64,000 bases of DNA from Calliopsis andreniformis (Eukaryota; Arthropoda; Insecta; Hymenoptera; Andrenidae): NCBI RefSeq assembly GCF_051401765.1, contig NW_027480422.1:12170001-12234000 (forward strand), given 5' to 3'. This document shows positions 9,791 through 21,793 of the stretch, piece after piece. The notes under the pieces were generated by a model. It was given only the letters and a program-made list of their open reading frames with translations, ran no database searches and had not been told where the DNA came from. The position numbers and the translations under genes were made by a program. Position 1 is the stretch's first letter, and each line of letters starts with the position of its first letter.

Positions 9791-9935
9791 TATTTATATG
9801 ATTAAGTAAGTGTGGTGTAAATAAGTGTATGAATATGAGTGTGTTTATTTTTTTTTTTTGCGTAGTATGAATGATGACTGATTCGTAATCGACCTAAGTT
9901 TAGCCGGGACGGCTAAAATGTCAGAATGGCCGAAC
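9791..9935 (+). other. Short 3' untranslated region with tRNA-Leu-like sequence before the 3' LTR
   Basis: 145 bases from the stop codon to the 3' LTR. It contains a T run near 9850 and no recognisable remains of integrase. The last bases (9920-9935, GTCAGAATGGCCGAAC) match the 5' end of tRNA-Leu as I recall it (GTCAGGATGGCCGAGC) at 14 of 16 positions. A typical polypurine tract, which should sit directly before the 3' LTR to prime the plus strand, is not visible. Either this lineage uses an unusual primer region or the tract was lost with the integrase. Confidence 0.7.
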
Positions 9936-10471
9936 TGTAGGCAATTTAGTGAGCGAAGTGAGGGTGCAAGTGGCCGAGGCATGGGCGCAAGGTCGACCTG
10001 ATGAGACCGAGGTGGAGTTTATGGTGCAGACGTGACCCGTGGCGATTTTGAGGAATTATAAGAATCGTGTTAAGAAAATTGTCAATGGACATTGACGCGC
10101 CGTAAAACTCCATCCTGCAGGCCAGATGGGGAAAACCCAGGCAGCGGCCGAGAGCTCGGGCGAGTGCACCCCACGGTATCCACGTGCCCTTACTCCGCTG
10201 ACTGTTTTAGGCGGGTGGGTTTTTCCAAAATATTCGGACGTAGTGGGGAAAAACAACCACGCAGGATAGACTTAAGGGAGACAGCGTGTCAGAGAGTCGG
10301 TCTGAGAAAATGAATTGAAGTAGCAACGTGCATGATCCGCGTACTGGTCAGAAGTCCACGAGTGACAGGTCGATCGCAGTTCAATCGGGATTCCGAATTC
10401 AAAAATAAACTATTAGTGCTATAGATTAACCGTTCATTTTTCCTATTAAACCCTCGCTCGTCCTCCCTACA
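9936..10471 (+). repeat. 3' LTR
   Basis: 536-bp copy of 5417-5952, with the same TGTAGG start and CCTACA end and one visible substitution (C at 9954). The probable polyadenylation hexamer AATAAA is at 10404-10409. Directly after it comes the second GATT target copy and then satellite sequence in the phase expected from the left side. Confidence 0.97.
10404..10409 (+). terminator. Probable polyadenylation signal of the element (AATAAA)
   Basis: A canonical AATAAA in the 3' LTR, 62 bases before its end, the copy positioned to end the full-length transcript. No cleavage site can be shown from sequence alone. Confidence 0.45.
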
Positions 10472-10475
10472 GATT
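10472..10475. other. Target site duplication, right (GATT)
   Basis: Second copy of the 4-bp duplication. The next bases, CTTATTGTACTTTATGCTTC, continue the interrupted monomer as in the empty site near 2097. Confidence 0.93.
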
Positions 10476-10863
10476 CTTATTGTACTTTATGCTTCTGGCG
10501 TTGACTTCTAAGGCCCTACCTATTGGATCTGGTGGAGCAACGCCTAGGGTGGAGCCTAGGTTGCCCGGAAAGTAGAAATGACCATTACTTCCACACTGTT
10601 TGCAATTATTCATTTTATACAATGGAAAAACTGTTGTATTTATATTGTTTTTTATAGTTATGGCGTTGACTTCTAAGGCCGCAGCTATTCGATGTGGTTG
10701 AGCAACGCCCTAGAGTGAAGCCTAGGTTGCCCGGAACGTAGAAATGACCATACCTTTCACACTGGTTGCAATTATTCCTGTTATACAAGGGAATAACTGT
10801 TGTATTTATATTGCAGTTTACGCTTCTGGCGTTGACTTCTTAGGCCCTAACTATTCGATCTGG
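10476..10863. repeat. Duplicated satellite segment, copy B, right part
   Basis: Continues the monomer cut at 5416 and follows 2097-2492 closely, including ATATTGTTTTTTATAGTTAT, GATGTGGTTGAGC and ATATTGCAGTTTACGC. The match ends abruptly near 10863, where an unusual string GGTAACCACGCC replaces the normal TGGAGCAACGCC. Confidence 0.9.
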
Positions 10864-12724
10864 GGTAACCACGCCCTAGACTGAAGCCTAGGTTGCCCGG
10901 AACGTAGAAATGACCATCACTTTCACACTGGTTGCAATTATTCCTGTTATACGATGGAAAAACTGTTGTATCTATTTTGTATTTTATGCTCCTGTCGTTG
11001 ACTTCTTAGGTCCTAACTATTGGATCTGGTGGAGCAACGCCCTCTGGTGTCGCCCAGGTTGCACGGAACGTAGAAATGACCATAACTTTCTTACTGATCG
11101 CAATTATTCGTATTATACGATGGAAAAACTGTTGTATTTATATTGTATTTTATGCTTCTGGCGTTGACTTCTTAGGCCCTAACTATTCGATCTGGTGTAG
11201 CAACGCCCTAGAGTGAAGCCTAGGTTGCCCGGAACGTAGAAATGACCATGTCTGTCACACTGGTTGCAATTATTCCTGTTATACGATGGAAAAACTGTTG
11301 TATCTATTTTGTATTTTATGCTCCTGGCGTTGACTTCTTAGGTCCTAACCATTGGATCTGGTGGAGCAACGCCCTCTGGTGTCGCCCAGGTTGCCCGGAA
11401 CGTAGAAATGACCATAACTTTCATACTGTTTGCAATTATTCGTATTATACGATGGAAAAACTGTTGTATTTATATTGTATTTTATGCTCCTGGCGTTGAC
11501 TTCTTAGGCCCTAACTATTGGATCCGGTGCAGCAACGCCCTAGAGTGAAGCCTAGGTTGCCCGGAACGTAGAAATGACCATGTCTGTCACACTGGTTGCA
11601 ATTATTCCTGTTATACGATGGAAAAACTGAAGTTTTATATTATATTTTATGCTTCAGGCGTTGACTTCTAGGGCCGTAGCTACTCGATGTGGTGGAGTAA
11701 CGCCCTAGAGTGAAGCCTAGGTTGCCCGGAAAGTAGAAATGACCATTACATCCACACTGTTTGCAATTATTCATTTTATACAATGGAAAAACTGTTGTAT
11801 TTATATTATATTTGATGCTTCAGGCGTTGACTTCTAGGGCCGTAGCTATTCGATGTGGTTGAGCAACGCCCTAGAGTGAAGCCTAGGTTGCCCGGAACGT
11901 AGAAATGACCATTACTTCCACACTGTTTGCAATTATTCATATTATACAGTGGAAAAACTGTTGTATTTATATTGCATTTTATGCTTCTGGCATTGACTTC
12001 TAAGGACCTAACTATTCGATGTGGTGGAGCAACGCCCTAGAGTGAAGCCTAGGTTGCCCCGAACGTAGAAAGGACCATAACTCTCACACTGGTTGCAATT
12101 ATTCCTGTTATACAAGGGAAAAACTGTTGTATTTATATTGCATTTTATGCTTCTGGCGTTGACTTCTTTGGCCCTAACTATTCGATCTGGTGGAGCAACG
12201 CCATAGAGTGAAGCCTAGGCTGCCCGGAATGTAGAAATGACCATCACTTTCACACTGGTTGCAATTATTCTTGTTATACGATGGAAAAGCTGTTGTATTT
12301 ATATTGTATTTTATGCTTCTGGCGTAGTCTAATTAGGCCCTAACTATTCGATCTTGTGGAACAACGCCGTAGAGTGAAGCCTAGGTTGCCCGGAAGGTAG
12401 AAATGACCATTACATCCTCACTGTTCGCAATTATTCATTGTATACAATGGAAAAACTGTTGTATTTATATTGTATTTTATGCTTCTGGCATTGACTTCTC
12501 AGGCCCTAACTATTCGATCTGGTGGAGCAACGCTCTAGAGAGAAGCCTAGATTGCCCGGAACGTAGAAATGACTTTTAACTTCTGGCTTGCTGCAATTAT
12601 TCCTGTTATACGATGAATAAACTGTTGTATTTTCATTGTATTTTATGCGTCTGGAGTTGTTTTCTAAGGCCCTAACTATTCGATGTGGTGGAGGAACGCC
12701 CTAGAGAGAAACCTAGGTTGCCCC
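10864..12724. repeat. 166-bp satellite, diverged monomers with a 4-monomer duplication
   Basis: About 11 monomers in the same phase and orientation. A 664-bp (four-monomer) duplication relates about 12050-12510 to about 12714-13174. Shared marks are CATAACTCTCACACTGG, ATACAAGGGAAAAACTG, GACTTCTTTGGCCC and GGCGTAGTCTAATTAGG. Nothing else is seen in this stretch. Confidence 0.93.
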
Positions 12725-15700
12725 GAACGTAGAAATGACCATAACTCTCACACTGGTTGCAATTATTCCTGTTATACAAGGGAAAAACTGTTGTATTTAT
12801 ATTGCATTTTATGCTTCTGGCGTTGACTTCTTTGGCCCTAACTATTCGATCTGGTGGAGCAACGCCATAGAGTGAAGCCTAGGCTGCCCGGAATGTAGAA
12901 ATGACCATCACTTTCACACTGGTTGCAATTATTCTTGTTATACGATGGAAAAGCTGTTGTATTTATATTGTATTTTATGCTTCTGGCGTAGTCTAATTAG
13001 GCCCTAACTATTCGATCTTGTGGAACAACGCCATAGAGTGAAGCCTAGGTTGCCCGGAAGGTAGAAATGACCATTACATCCTCACTGTTTGCAATTATTC
13101 ATTGTATACAATGGAAAAACTGTTGTATTTATATTGTATTTTATGCTTCTGGCATTGACTTCTAAAGCCCTAACTATTCGATGTGGTGGAGCAACGCCAT
13201 AGAGCGAAACCTAGGTTGCTCGGAACGTAGAAATGGCCGTTACATTCACACTGTTTGCAATTATTCATTTTATACGATGGAAAAACTGTTGTACATTTAT
13301 CATATCTTATGCTTCTGGCGTTGACTTCTTAGGCCCTAACTATTTGGTCTGGTGGAGCAACGCCCTAGGGTGTAGCCTAGGTTGCCCGGAACGTGGAAAT
13401 GACCATAACTATCAGACTGGTTGCAAGTATTCGTTTTATACGATGGAAAGACTGTTGTATTTATATTGTATTTTATAGTTATGGCGTTGTCTTCTAGGGC
13501 CGTAGCTATTCGATGTGGTTGAGCAACGCCCTAGAGTGAAGCCTAGGTTGCCCGGAACGTAGAAATGGCCATAGCTTTCATACTGGTTGGAATTATTCGT
13601 TTTATACGATGGAAAAACTGTTGTATTTATTCTGTATTTGGTGCTCCTGGCGTTGACTTCTTATGCCCTAACCATTGGATCTGGTGGACCATCGCCCTAG
13701 AGTGAGGCCTAGGTTGCCCGGAACGTAGAAATGACCATTACTTCCACACTGTTTGCAATTATTCATTTTATACAATGGAAAAACTGTTGTGTTTATATTG
13801 TTTTTTATAGTTATGGCGTTGACCTCTAAGGCCGTAGCTATTCGATGTGGTGGAGCAATGCCCTAGAGTGAAGCCTAGGTTGCCCGGAACGTAGAAATCA
13901 CCATAACTTTCACACTTGTTGCAATTATTCCTGGTATACGATGGAATAACTGTTGTAATTTTATTTACATTTATGATCCTGTTGTTGACTTCTAAGGCCT
14001 TAGCTATTCGATCTGGTGGAGCAACGCCCTGGAGTGAAGCCTAGGTTGCCCGAAACGTGGAAATGACCATCACTTTCACACTGGTTGCAATTATTCTCGT
14101 TATACGATGGAAAAACTGTTGTATTTATATTGTGTTTTATGCTTCTGACGTTGACTTCTAAGGCCGTAGCTATTCGATGTGGTGGGGCAACACCCTAGAC
14201 TGAAGCCTACTTTGCCGGACCGTAAAAATGACCCGTTACTTTCACACTGGTTTCAATTATTCGTTTTATACGATGGAAAAACTGTTGTATTTATTTTGCA
14301 TTTGGTGCTTCTGGCGTTGACTTCTTAGGCCCTAACTATTGGATCTGGTGGAGCAACGCCCTAGGGCGAAGACTAGGTTGCCCGAGACGTAGAAATGTCC
14401 ATTACTTTCACACTGGTTGCAATTATTCATGCTATACGATGGAAAAACTGTTGTATTTTTACTGTATTTTATGCTTCTGGCGATGACTTCTAAGGTCCTA
14501 GCTATTCGATCTGGTGGAGCAACGCCCTAGAGTGAAGCCTAGGTTGCCCCGAACGTAGAAATGACCATAACTTTCACACTGGTTGCTATTATTCGTTTTA
14601 TACGATGGAAAAACTGTTGTATTTATATTGTATTTTATGCTTCTGGCGTTGACATCTTCGGCCGTAGCTGATCGATCTGGTGGAACAACGCCCTAGAATG
14701 AAGCCTAGATTGCCCGGAACGTAGAAATGACCATTACTTTGACACTGGTTGCAGTTATTCATGCTATACGATGAAAAAACAGTTGCATTTTTATTGTATT
14801 TTTTCCTTCTGGTTTTGACTTCTAAGGTCCTAGCTATTCGATCTTGTGGGGCATCGTCTAAGAGTGAGGCCTATGTTGCCCGGAACGTAGAAATGACCAT
14901 AACTTTCTTACTGGTTGCAATTATTCGTTTTATACGATGGAAAAACTGTTGTATTTATATTGTATTTTATGCTTCTGGCGTTGTCTTCTAAGACCGTAGC
15001 TATTCGATGTGGTGGAGCAACGCCCTAGAGTGATGCCTAGGTCGCCTGGAACGTAGAAATGACCATTACTTTCACACTAGTTGCAGTTATTCATGCTATA
15101 CGATGGAAGAACTGTTGCATTTTTATTGTATTTTTTTCTTCTGGCTTTGACTTCTAAGGTCCTAGCTGTTCCATCTGGTGGGGCAACGTCCAAGAGTGAA
15201 GCCTATGTTGCCCGGAACGTAGAAATGACCATCACTTTCTCACTGGTTGCAATTATTCCCCTTATACGATGGAAAAACTGATGTATTTTTTGTATTTTAT
15301 GCATCGGGCGTTGACTTCTAAGGCGCTAGCTATTCGATCTGGTGTAGCATCACGCTAGAGTGAAGCCTAGGTTGCCCGCAACGTAGAGATGACCATTACT
15401 TTCACACTGGTTGCAATTATTCCCGTTATACGATGGAAAAACTGATGTATTTGTATTGTATTTTATGCTTCGAGCGCTGATTTCTTAGGCCCTAACCATT
15501 GGATCTGGTGGAGCAACGCCCTAGGGTGAAGCCGAGGTTGGCCGGAACGTAGAAATGACCATAACTTTTATACTGGTTGCAATTATTGGTTTTACACGAT
15601 GGAAAAACTGATGTATTTGTATTGTGTTTTATGCTTCTGGCGTTGACTTCTAAGGCCGTGGCTATTGGATGTGCTGGAGCAACGCCCTAGACTGAAGCCT

Positions 15701-16706
15701 AGGTTGCCCGGAACGCAGAAATGACCAGATCTTTCACACTGGTTGTAATTATTCCCGTTATACGATGGAAAAACTGTTGCATTTATACTGTATTTTAAGC
15801 TTCTGGCGTTGACTTCTAAGGTCCTAGCTATTCGATCTCGTGGGGCAACGTGCAAGAGTGAAGCCTATGCTGCCCGAAACGTAGAAAAGACCATTACTTT
15901 CACACTGGTTGCAATTATTCTTTTTATAGTATGGAAAAACTGTTGTATTTGTATTGTATTCTATGCGGCTGGAGTTGTTTTCTAAGGCCCTAACTATTCG
16001 ACCTGGTGGAGCAACGCCCTAGGGTGAACCCGAGGTTGGCAACAACGTAGAAATGACCATATCTTTTATACTGGTTGCAATTATTGGTTTTATATGATGG
16101 AAAACCTGTTGTATTTATATTGTGTTTTATGCTGCTGGCGTTGACTTCTAAGGCCGTAGCTTTTCGATGTGGTGGGGCAACGCCCTAGAGTGAAGCCTAG
16201 GTTGCCCGGAACGTATAAATGGCCATTACTTTCACACTGGTTGCAATTATTCGTTTTATACGATGGAAAAACTGTTGTATTTATTTTGTATTTGGTGCTT
16301 CTGGCGTTGACTTCTTAGGCCCTAACTATTGGATCTGGTGGAGCAACGCCCTAGGGCGAAGACTAGGTTGCCCGAGACGTAGAAATGTCCATTACTTTCA
16401 CACTGGTTGCAATTATTCATGCTATACGATGGAAAAACTGTTGTATTTTTACTGTATTTTATGCTTCTGGCGATGACTTCTAAGGTCCTAGCTATTCGAT
16501 CTGGTGGAGCAACGCCCTAGAGTGAAGCCTAGGTTGCCCCGAACGTAGAAATGACCATAACTTTCACACTGGTTGCTATTATTCGTTTTATACGATGGAA
16601 AAACTGTTGTATTTATATTGTATTTTATGCTTCTGGCGTTGACATCTTCGGCCGTAGCTGATCGATCTGGTGGAACAACGCCCTAGAATGAAGCCTAGAT
16701 TGCCCG
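12725..16706. repeat. 24-monomer higher-order repeat, copy 1 (3,982 bp)
   Basis: This block is repeated directly at 16707-20688 with a constant offset of 3,982 bp (24 monomers less two bases). Every place I compared is the same, including rare variants such as TTGTTGACTTCTAAGGCCTT, ACATCTTCGGCCGTAGCTGA and TTTTTTCCTTCTGGTTTTGA. Within the block, about 14240-14724 resembles about 16230-16714 at a 1,990-bp (12-monomer) offset, so the 24-mer is built from two related 12-mers. Confidence 0.92.
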
Positions 16707-19700
16707 GAACGTAGAAATGACCATAACTCTCACACTGGTTGCAATTATTCCTGTTATACAAGGGAAAAACTGTTGTATTTATATTGCATTTTATGCTTCT
16801 GGCGTTGACTTCTTTGGCCCTAACTATTCGATCTGGTGGAGCAACGCCATAGAGTGAAGCCTAGGCTGCCCGGAATGTAGAAATGACCATCACTTTCACA
16901 CTGGTTGCAATTATTCTTGTTATACGATGGAAAAGCTGTTGTATTTATATTGTATTTTATGCTTCTGGCGTAGTCTAATTAGGCCCTAACTATTCGATCT
17001 TGTGGAACAACGCCATAGAGTGAAGCCTAGGTTGCCCGGAAGGTAGAAATGACCATTACATCCTCACTGTTTGCAATTATTCATTGTATACAATGGAAAA
17101 ACTGTTGTATTTATATTGTATTTTATGCTTCTGGCATTGACTTCTAAAGCCCTAACTATTCGATGTGGTGGAGCAACGCCATAGAGCGAAACCTAGGTTG
17201 CTCGGAACGTAGAAATGGCCGTTACATTCACACTGTTTGCAATTATTCATTTTATACGATGGAAAAACTGTTGTACATTTATCATATCTTATGCTTCTGG
17301 CGTTGACTTCTTAGGCCCTAACTATTTGGTCTGGTGGAGCAACGCCCTAGGGTGTAGCCTAGGTTGCCCGGAACGTGGAAATGACCATAACTATCAGACT
17401 GGTTGCAAGTATTCGTTTTATACGATGGAAAGACTGTTGTATTTATATTGTATTTTATAGTTATGGCGTTGTCTTCTAGGGCCGTAGCTATTCGATGTGG
17501 TTGAGCAACGCCCTAGAGTGAAGCCTAGGTTGCCCGGAACGTAGAAATGGCCATAGCTTTCATACTGGTTGGAATTATTCGTTTTATACGATGGAAAAAC
17601 TGTTGTATTTATTCTGTATTTGGTGCTCCTGGCGTTGACTTCTTATGCCCTAACCATTGGATCTGGTGGACCATCGCCCTAGAGTGAGGCCTAGGTTGCC
17701 CGGAACGTAGAAATGACCATTACTTCCACACTGTTTGCAATTATTCATTTTATACAATGGAAAAACTGTTGTGTTTATATTGTTTTTTATAGTTATGGCG
17801 TTGACCTCTAAGGCCGTAGCTATTCGATGTGGTGGAGCAATGCCCTAGAGTGAAGCCTAGGTTGCCCGGAACGTAGAAATCACCATAACTTTCACACTTG
17901 TTGCAATTATTCCTGGTATACGATGGAATAACTGTTGTAATTTTATTTACATTTATGATCCTGTTGTTGACTTCTAAGGCCTTAGCTATTCGATCTGGTG
18001 GAGCAACGCCCTGGAGTGAAGCCTAGGTTGCCCGAAACGTGGAAATGACCATCACTTTCACACTGGTTGCAATTATTCTCGTTATACGATGGAAAAACTG
18101 TTGTATTTATATTGTGTTTTATGCTTCTGACGTTGACTTCTAAGGCCGTAGCTATTCGATGTGGTGGGGCAACACCCTAGACTGAAGCCTACTTTGCCGG
18201 ACCGTAAAAATGACCCGTTACTTTCACACTGGTTTCAATTATTCGTTTTATACGATGGAAAAACTGTTGTATTTATTTTGCATTTGGTGCTTCTGGCGTT
18301 GACTTCTTAGGCCCTAACTATTGGATCTGGTGGAGCAACGCCCTAGGGCGAAGACTAGGTTGCCCGAGACGTAGAAATGTCCATTACTTTCACACTGGTT
18401 GCAATTATTCATGCTATACGATGGAAAAACTGTTGTATTTTTACTGTATTTTATGCTTCTGGCGATGACTTCTAAGGTCCTAGCTATTCGATCTGGTGGA
18501 GCAACGCCCTAGAGTGAAGCCTAGGTTGCCCCGAACGTAGAAATGACCATAACTTTCACACTGGTTGCTATTATTCGTTTTATACGATGGAAAAACTGTT
18601 GTATTTATATTGTATTTTATGCTTCTGGCGTTGACATCTTCGGCCGTAGCTGATCGATCTGGTGGAACAACGCCCTAGAATGAAGCCTAGATTGCCCGGA
18701 ACGTAGAAATGACCATTACTTTGACACTGGTTGCAGTTATTCATGCTATACGATGAAAAAACAGTTGCATTTTTATTGTATTTTTTCCTTCTGGTTTTGA
18801 CTTCTAAGGTCCTAGCTATTCGATCTTGTGGGGCATCGTCTAAGAGTGAGGCCTATGTTGCCCGGAACGTAGAAATGACCATAACTTTCTTACTGGTTGC
18901 AATTATTCGTTTTATACGATGGAAAAACTGTTGTATTTATATTGTATTTTATGCTTCTGGCGTTGTCTTCTAAGACCGTAGCTATTCGATGTGGTGGAGC
19001 AACGCCCTAGAGTGATGCCTAGGTCGCCTGGAACGTAGAAATGACCATTACTTTCACACTAGTTGCAGTTATTCATGCTATACGATGGAAGAACTGTTGC
19101 ATTTTTATTGTATTTTTTTCTTCTGGCTTTGACTTCTAAGGTCCTAGCTGTTCCATCTGGTGGGGCAACGTCCAAGAGTGAAGCCTATGTTGCCCGGAAC
19201 GTAGAAATGACCATCACTTTCTCACTGGTTGCAATTATTCCCCTTATACGATGGAAAAACTGATGTATTTTTTGTATTTTATGCATCGGGCGTTGACTTC
19301 TAAGGCGCTAGCTATTCGATCTGGTGTAGCATCACGCTAGAGTGAAGCCTAGGTTGCCCGCAACGTAGAGATGACCATTACTTTCACACTGGTTGCAATT
19401 ATTCCCGTTATACGATGGAAAAACTGATGTATTTGTATTGTATTTTATGCTTCGAGCGCTGATTTCTTAGGCCCTAACCATTGGATCTGGTGGAGCAACG
19501 CCCTAGGGTGAAGCCGAGGTTGGCCGGAACGTAGAAATGACCATAACTTTTATACTGGTTGCAATTATTGGTTTTACACGATGGAAAAACTGATGTATTT
19601 GTATTGTGTTTTATGCTTCTGGCGTTGACTTCTAAGGCCGTGGCTATTGGATGTGCTGGAGCAACGCCCTAGACTGAAGCCTAGGTTGCCCGGAACGCAG

Positions 19701-20688
19701 AAATGACCAGATCTTTCACACTGGTTGTAATTATTCCCGTTATACGATGGAAAAACTGTTGCATTTATACTGTATTTTAAGCTTCTGGCGTTGACTTCTA
19801 AGGTCCTAGCTATTCGATCTCGTGGGGCAACGTGCAAGAGTGAAGCCTATGCTGCCCGAAACGTAGAAAAGACCATTACTTTCACACTGGTTGCAATTAT
19901 TCTTTTTATAGTATGGAAAAACTGTTGTATTTGTATTGTATTCTATGCGGCTGGAGTTGTTTTCTAAGGCCCTAACTATTCGACCTGGTGGAGCAACGCC
20001 CTAGGGTGAACCCGAGGTTGGCAACAACGTAGAAATGACCATATCTTTTATACTGGTTGCAATTATTGGTTTTATATGATGGAAAACCTGTTGTATTTAT
20101 ATTGTGTTTTATGCTGCTGGCGTTGACTTCTAAGGCCGTAGCTTTTCGATGTGGTGGGGCAACGCCCTAGAGTGAAGCCTAGGTTGCCCGGAACGTATAA
20201 ATGGCCATTACTTTCACACTGGTTGCAATTATTCGTTTTATACGATGGAAAAACTGTTGTATTTATTTTGTATTTGGTGCTTCTGGCGTTGACTTCTTAG
20301 GCCCTAACTATTGGATCTGGTGGAGCAACGCCCTAGGGCGAAGACTAGGTTGCCCGAGACGTAGAAATGTCCATTACTTTCACACTGGTTGCAATTATTC
20401 ATGCTATACGATGGAAAAACTGTTGTATTTTTACTGTATTTTATGCTTCTGGCGATGACTTCTAAGGTCCTAGCTATTCGATCTGGTGGAGCAACGCCCT
20501 AGAGTGAAGCCTAGGTTGCCCCGAACGTAGAAATGACCATAACTTTCACACTGGTTGCTATTATTCGTTTTATACGATGGAAAAACTGTTGTATTTATAT
20601 TGTATTTTATGCTTCTGGCGTTGACATCTTCGGCCGTAGCTGATCGATCTGGTGGAACAACGCCCTAGAATGAAGCCTAGATTGCCCG
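16707..20688. repeat. 24-monomer higher-order repeat, copy 2 (3,982 bp)
   Basis: Direct tandem copy of 12725-16706. The join at about 16706-16725 places the start of the first half (CCATAACTCTCACACTGG) after a monomer that in other places is followed by CCATTACTTTGACACTGG. This is what an unequal exchange between positions 12 monomers apart would leave. Identity with copy 1 runs on to about 20706. Confidence 0.92.
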
Positions 20689-21793
20689 GAACGTAGAAAT
20701 GACCATTACTTTGACACTGGTTGCAGTTATTCATGCTATACGATGAAAAAACAGTTGCATTTTTATTGTATTTTTTCCTTCTGGTTTTGACTTCTAAGGT
20801 CCTAGCTATTCGATCTTGTGGGGCATCGTCTAAGAGTGAGGCCTATGTTGCCCGGAACGTAGAAATGACCATAACTTTCTTACTGGTTGCAATTATTCGT
20901 TTTATACGATGGAAAAACTGTTGTATTTATATTGTATTTTATGCTTCTGGCGTTGTCTTCTAAGACCGTAGCTATTCGATGTGGTGGAGCAACGCCCTAG
21001 AGTGATGCCTAGGTCGCCTGGAACGTAGAAATGACCATTACTTTCACACTAGTTGCAGTTATTCATGCTATACGATGGAAGAACTGTTGCATTTTTATTG
21101 TATTTTTTTCTTCTGGCTTTGACTTCTAAGGTCCTAGCTGTTCCATCTGGTGGGGCAACGTCCAAGAGTGAAGCCTATGTTGCCCGGAACGTAGAAATGA
21201 CCATCACTTTCTCACTGGTTGCAATTATTCCCCTTATACGATGGAAAAACTGATGTATTTTTTGTATTTTATGCATCGGGCGTTGACTTCTAAGGCGCTA
21301 GCTATTCGATCTGGTGTAGCATCACGCTAGAGTGAAGCCTAGGTTGCCCGCAACGTAGAGATGACCATTACTTTCACACTGGTTGCAATTATTCCCGTTA
21401 TACGATGGAAAAACTGATGTATTTGTATTGTATTTTATGCTTCGAGCGCTGATTTCTTAGGCCCTAACCATTGGATCTGGTGGAGCAACGCCCTAGGGTG
21501 AAGCCGAGGTTGGCCGGAACGTAGAAATGACCATAACTTTTATACTGGTTGCAATTATTGGTTTTACACGATGGAAAAACTGATGTATTTGTATTGTGTT
21601 TTATGCTTCTGGCGTTGACTTCTAAGGCCGTGGCTATTGGATGTGCTGGAGCAACGCCCTAGACTGAAGCCTAGGTTGCCCGGAACGCAGAAATGACCAG
21701 ACCTTTCACACTGGTTGTAATTATTCCCGTTATACGATGGAAAAACTGTTGCATTTATACTGTATTTTAAGCTTCTGGCGTTGACTTCTAAGG
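20689..21793. repeat. Partial third copy of the second half of the 24-mer
   Basis: Matches 14707-15811 and 18689-19793 at offsets of 5,972 and 1,990 bp. I see one difference, GACCAGAC near 21700 where both other copies have GACCAGAT. The match ends near 21793, where AAGGCCGTAGC replaces AAGGTCCTAGC. Confidence 0.9.

Larger units (their letters stand above)
5417..10471 (+). mobile_element. Ty3/Gypsy LTR retrotransposon, non-autonomous copy lacking the integrase core
   Basis: A 5,055-bp element with two 536-bp direct LTRs, each beginning TGTAGG and ending CCTACA, a 4-bp target duplication, a tRNA-Leu-like primer site and one gag-pol ORF. The domain order protease, reverse transcriptase, RNase H, integrase is that of Ty3/Gypsy (Metaviridae). 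The reverse transcriptase wording (LDLKDGYYNV, SFVTPLGQYEF, CPFGLTNAP) and the absence of an envelope ORF suggest the Mdg3/micropia group; a phylogeny would settle this. The integrase is cut off after its zinc-binding domain and only 145 bp separate the stop codon from the 3' LTR, so about 1 kb typical of such elements is missing. The single LTR difference seen means recent insertion. It is the only transposon found in this window. Confidence 0.96.

Noticed and set aside
9791..9935. Envelope gene or integrase remnant after pol
   Set aside because: Only 145 bp with stops in all frames I read, and no recognisable motif.
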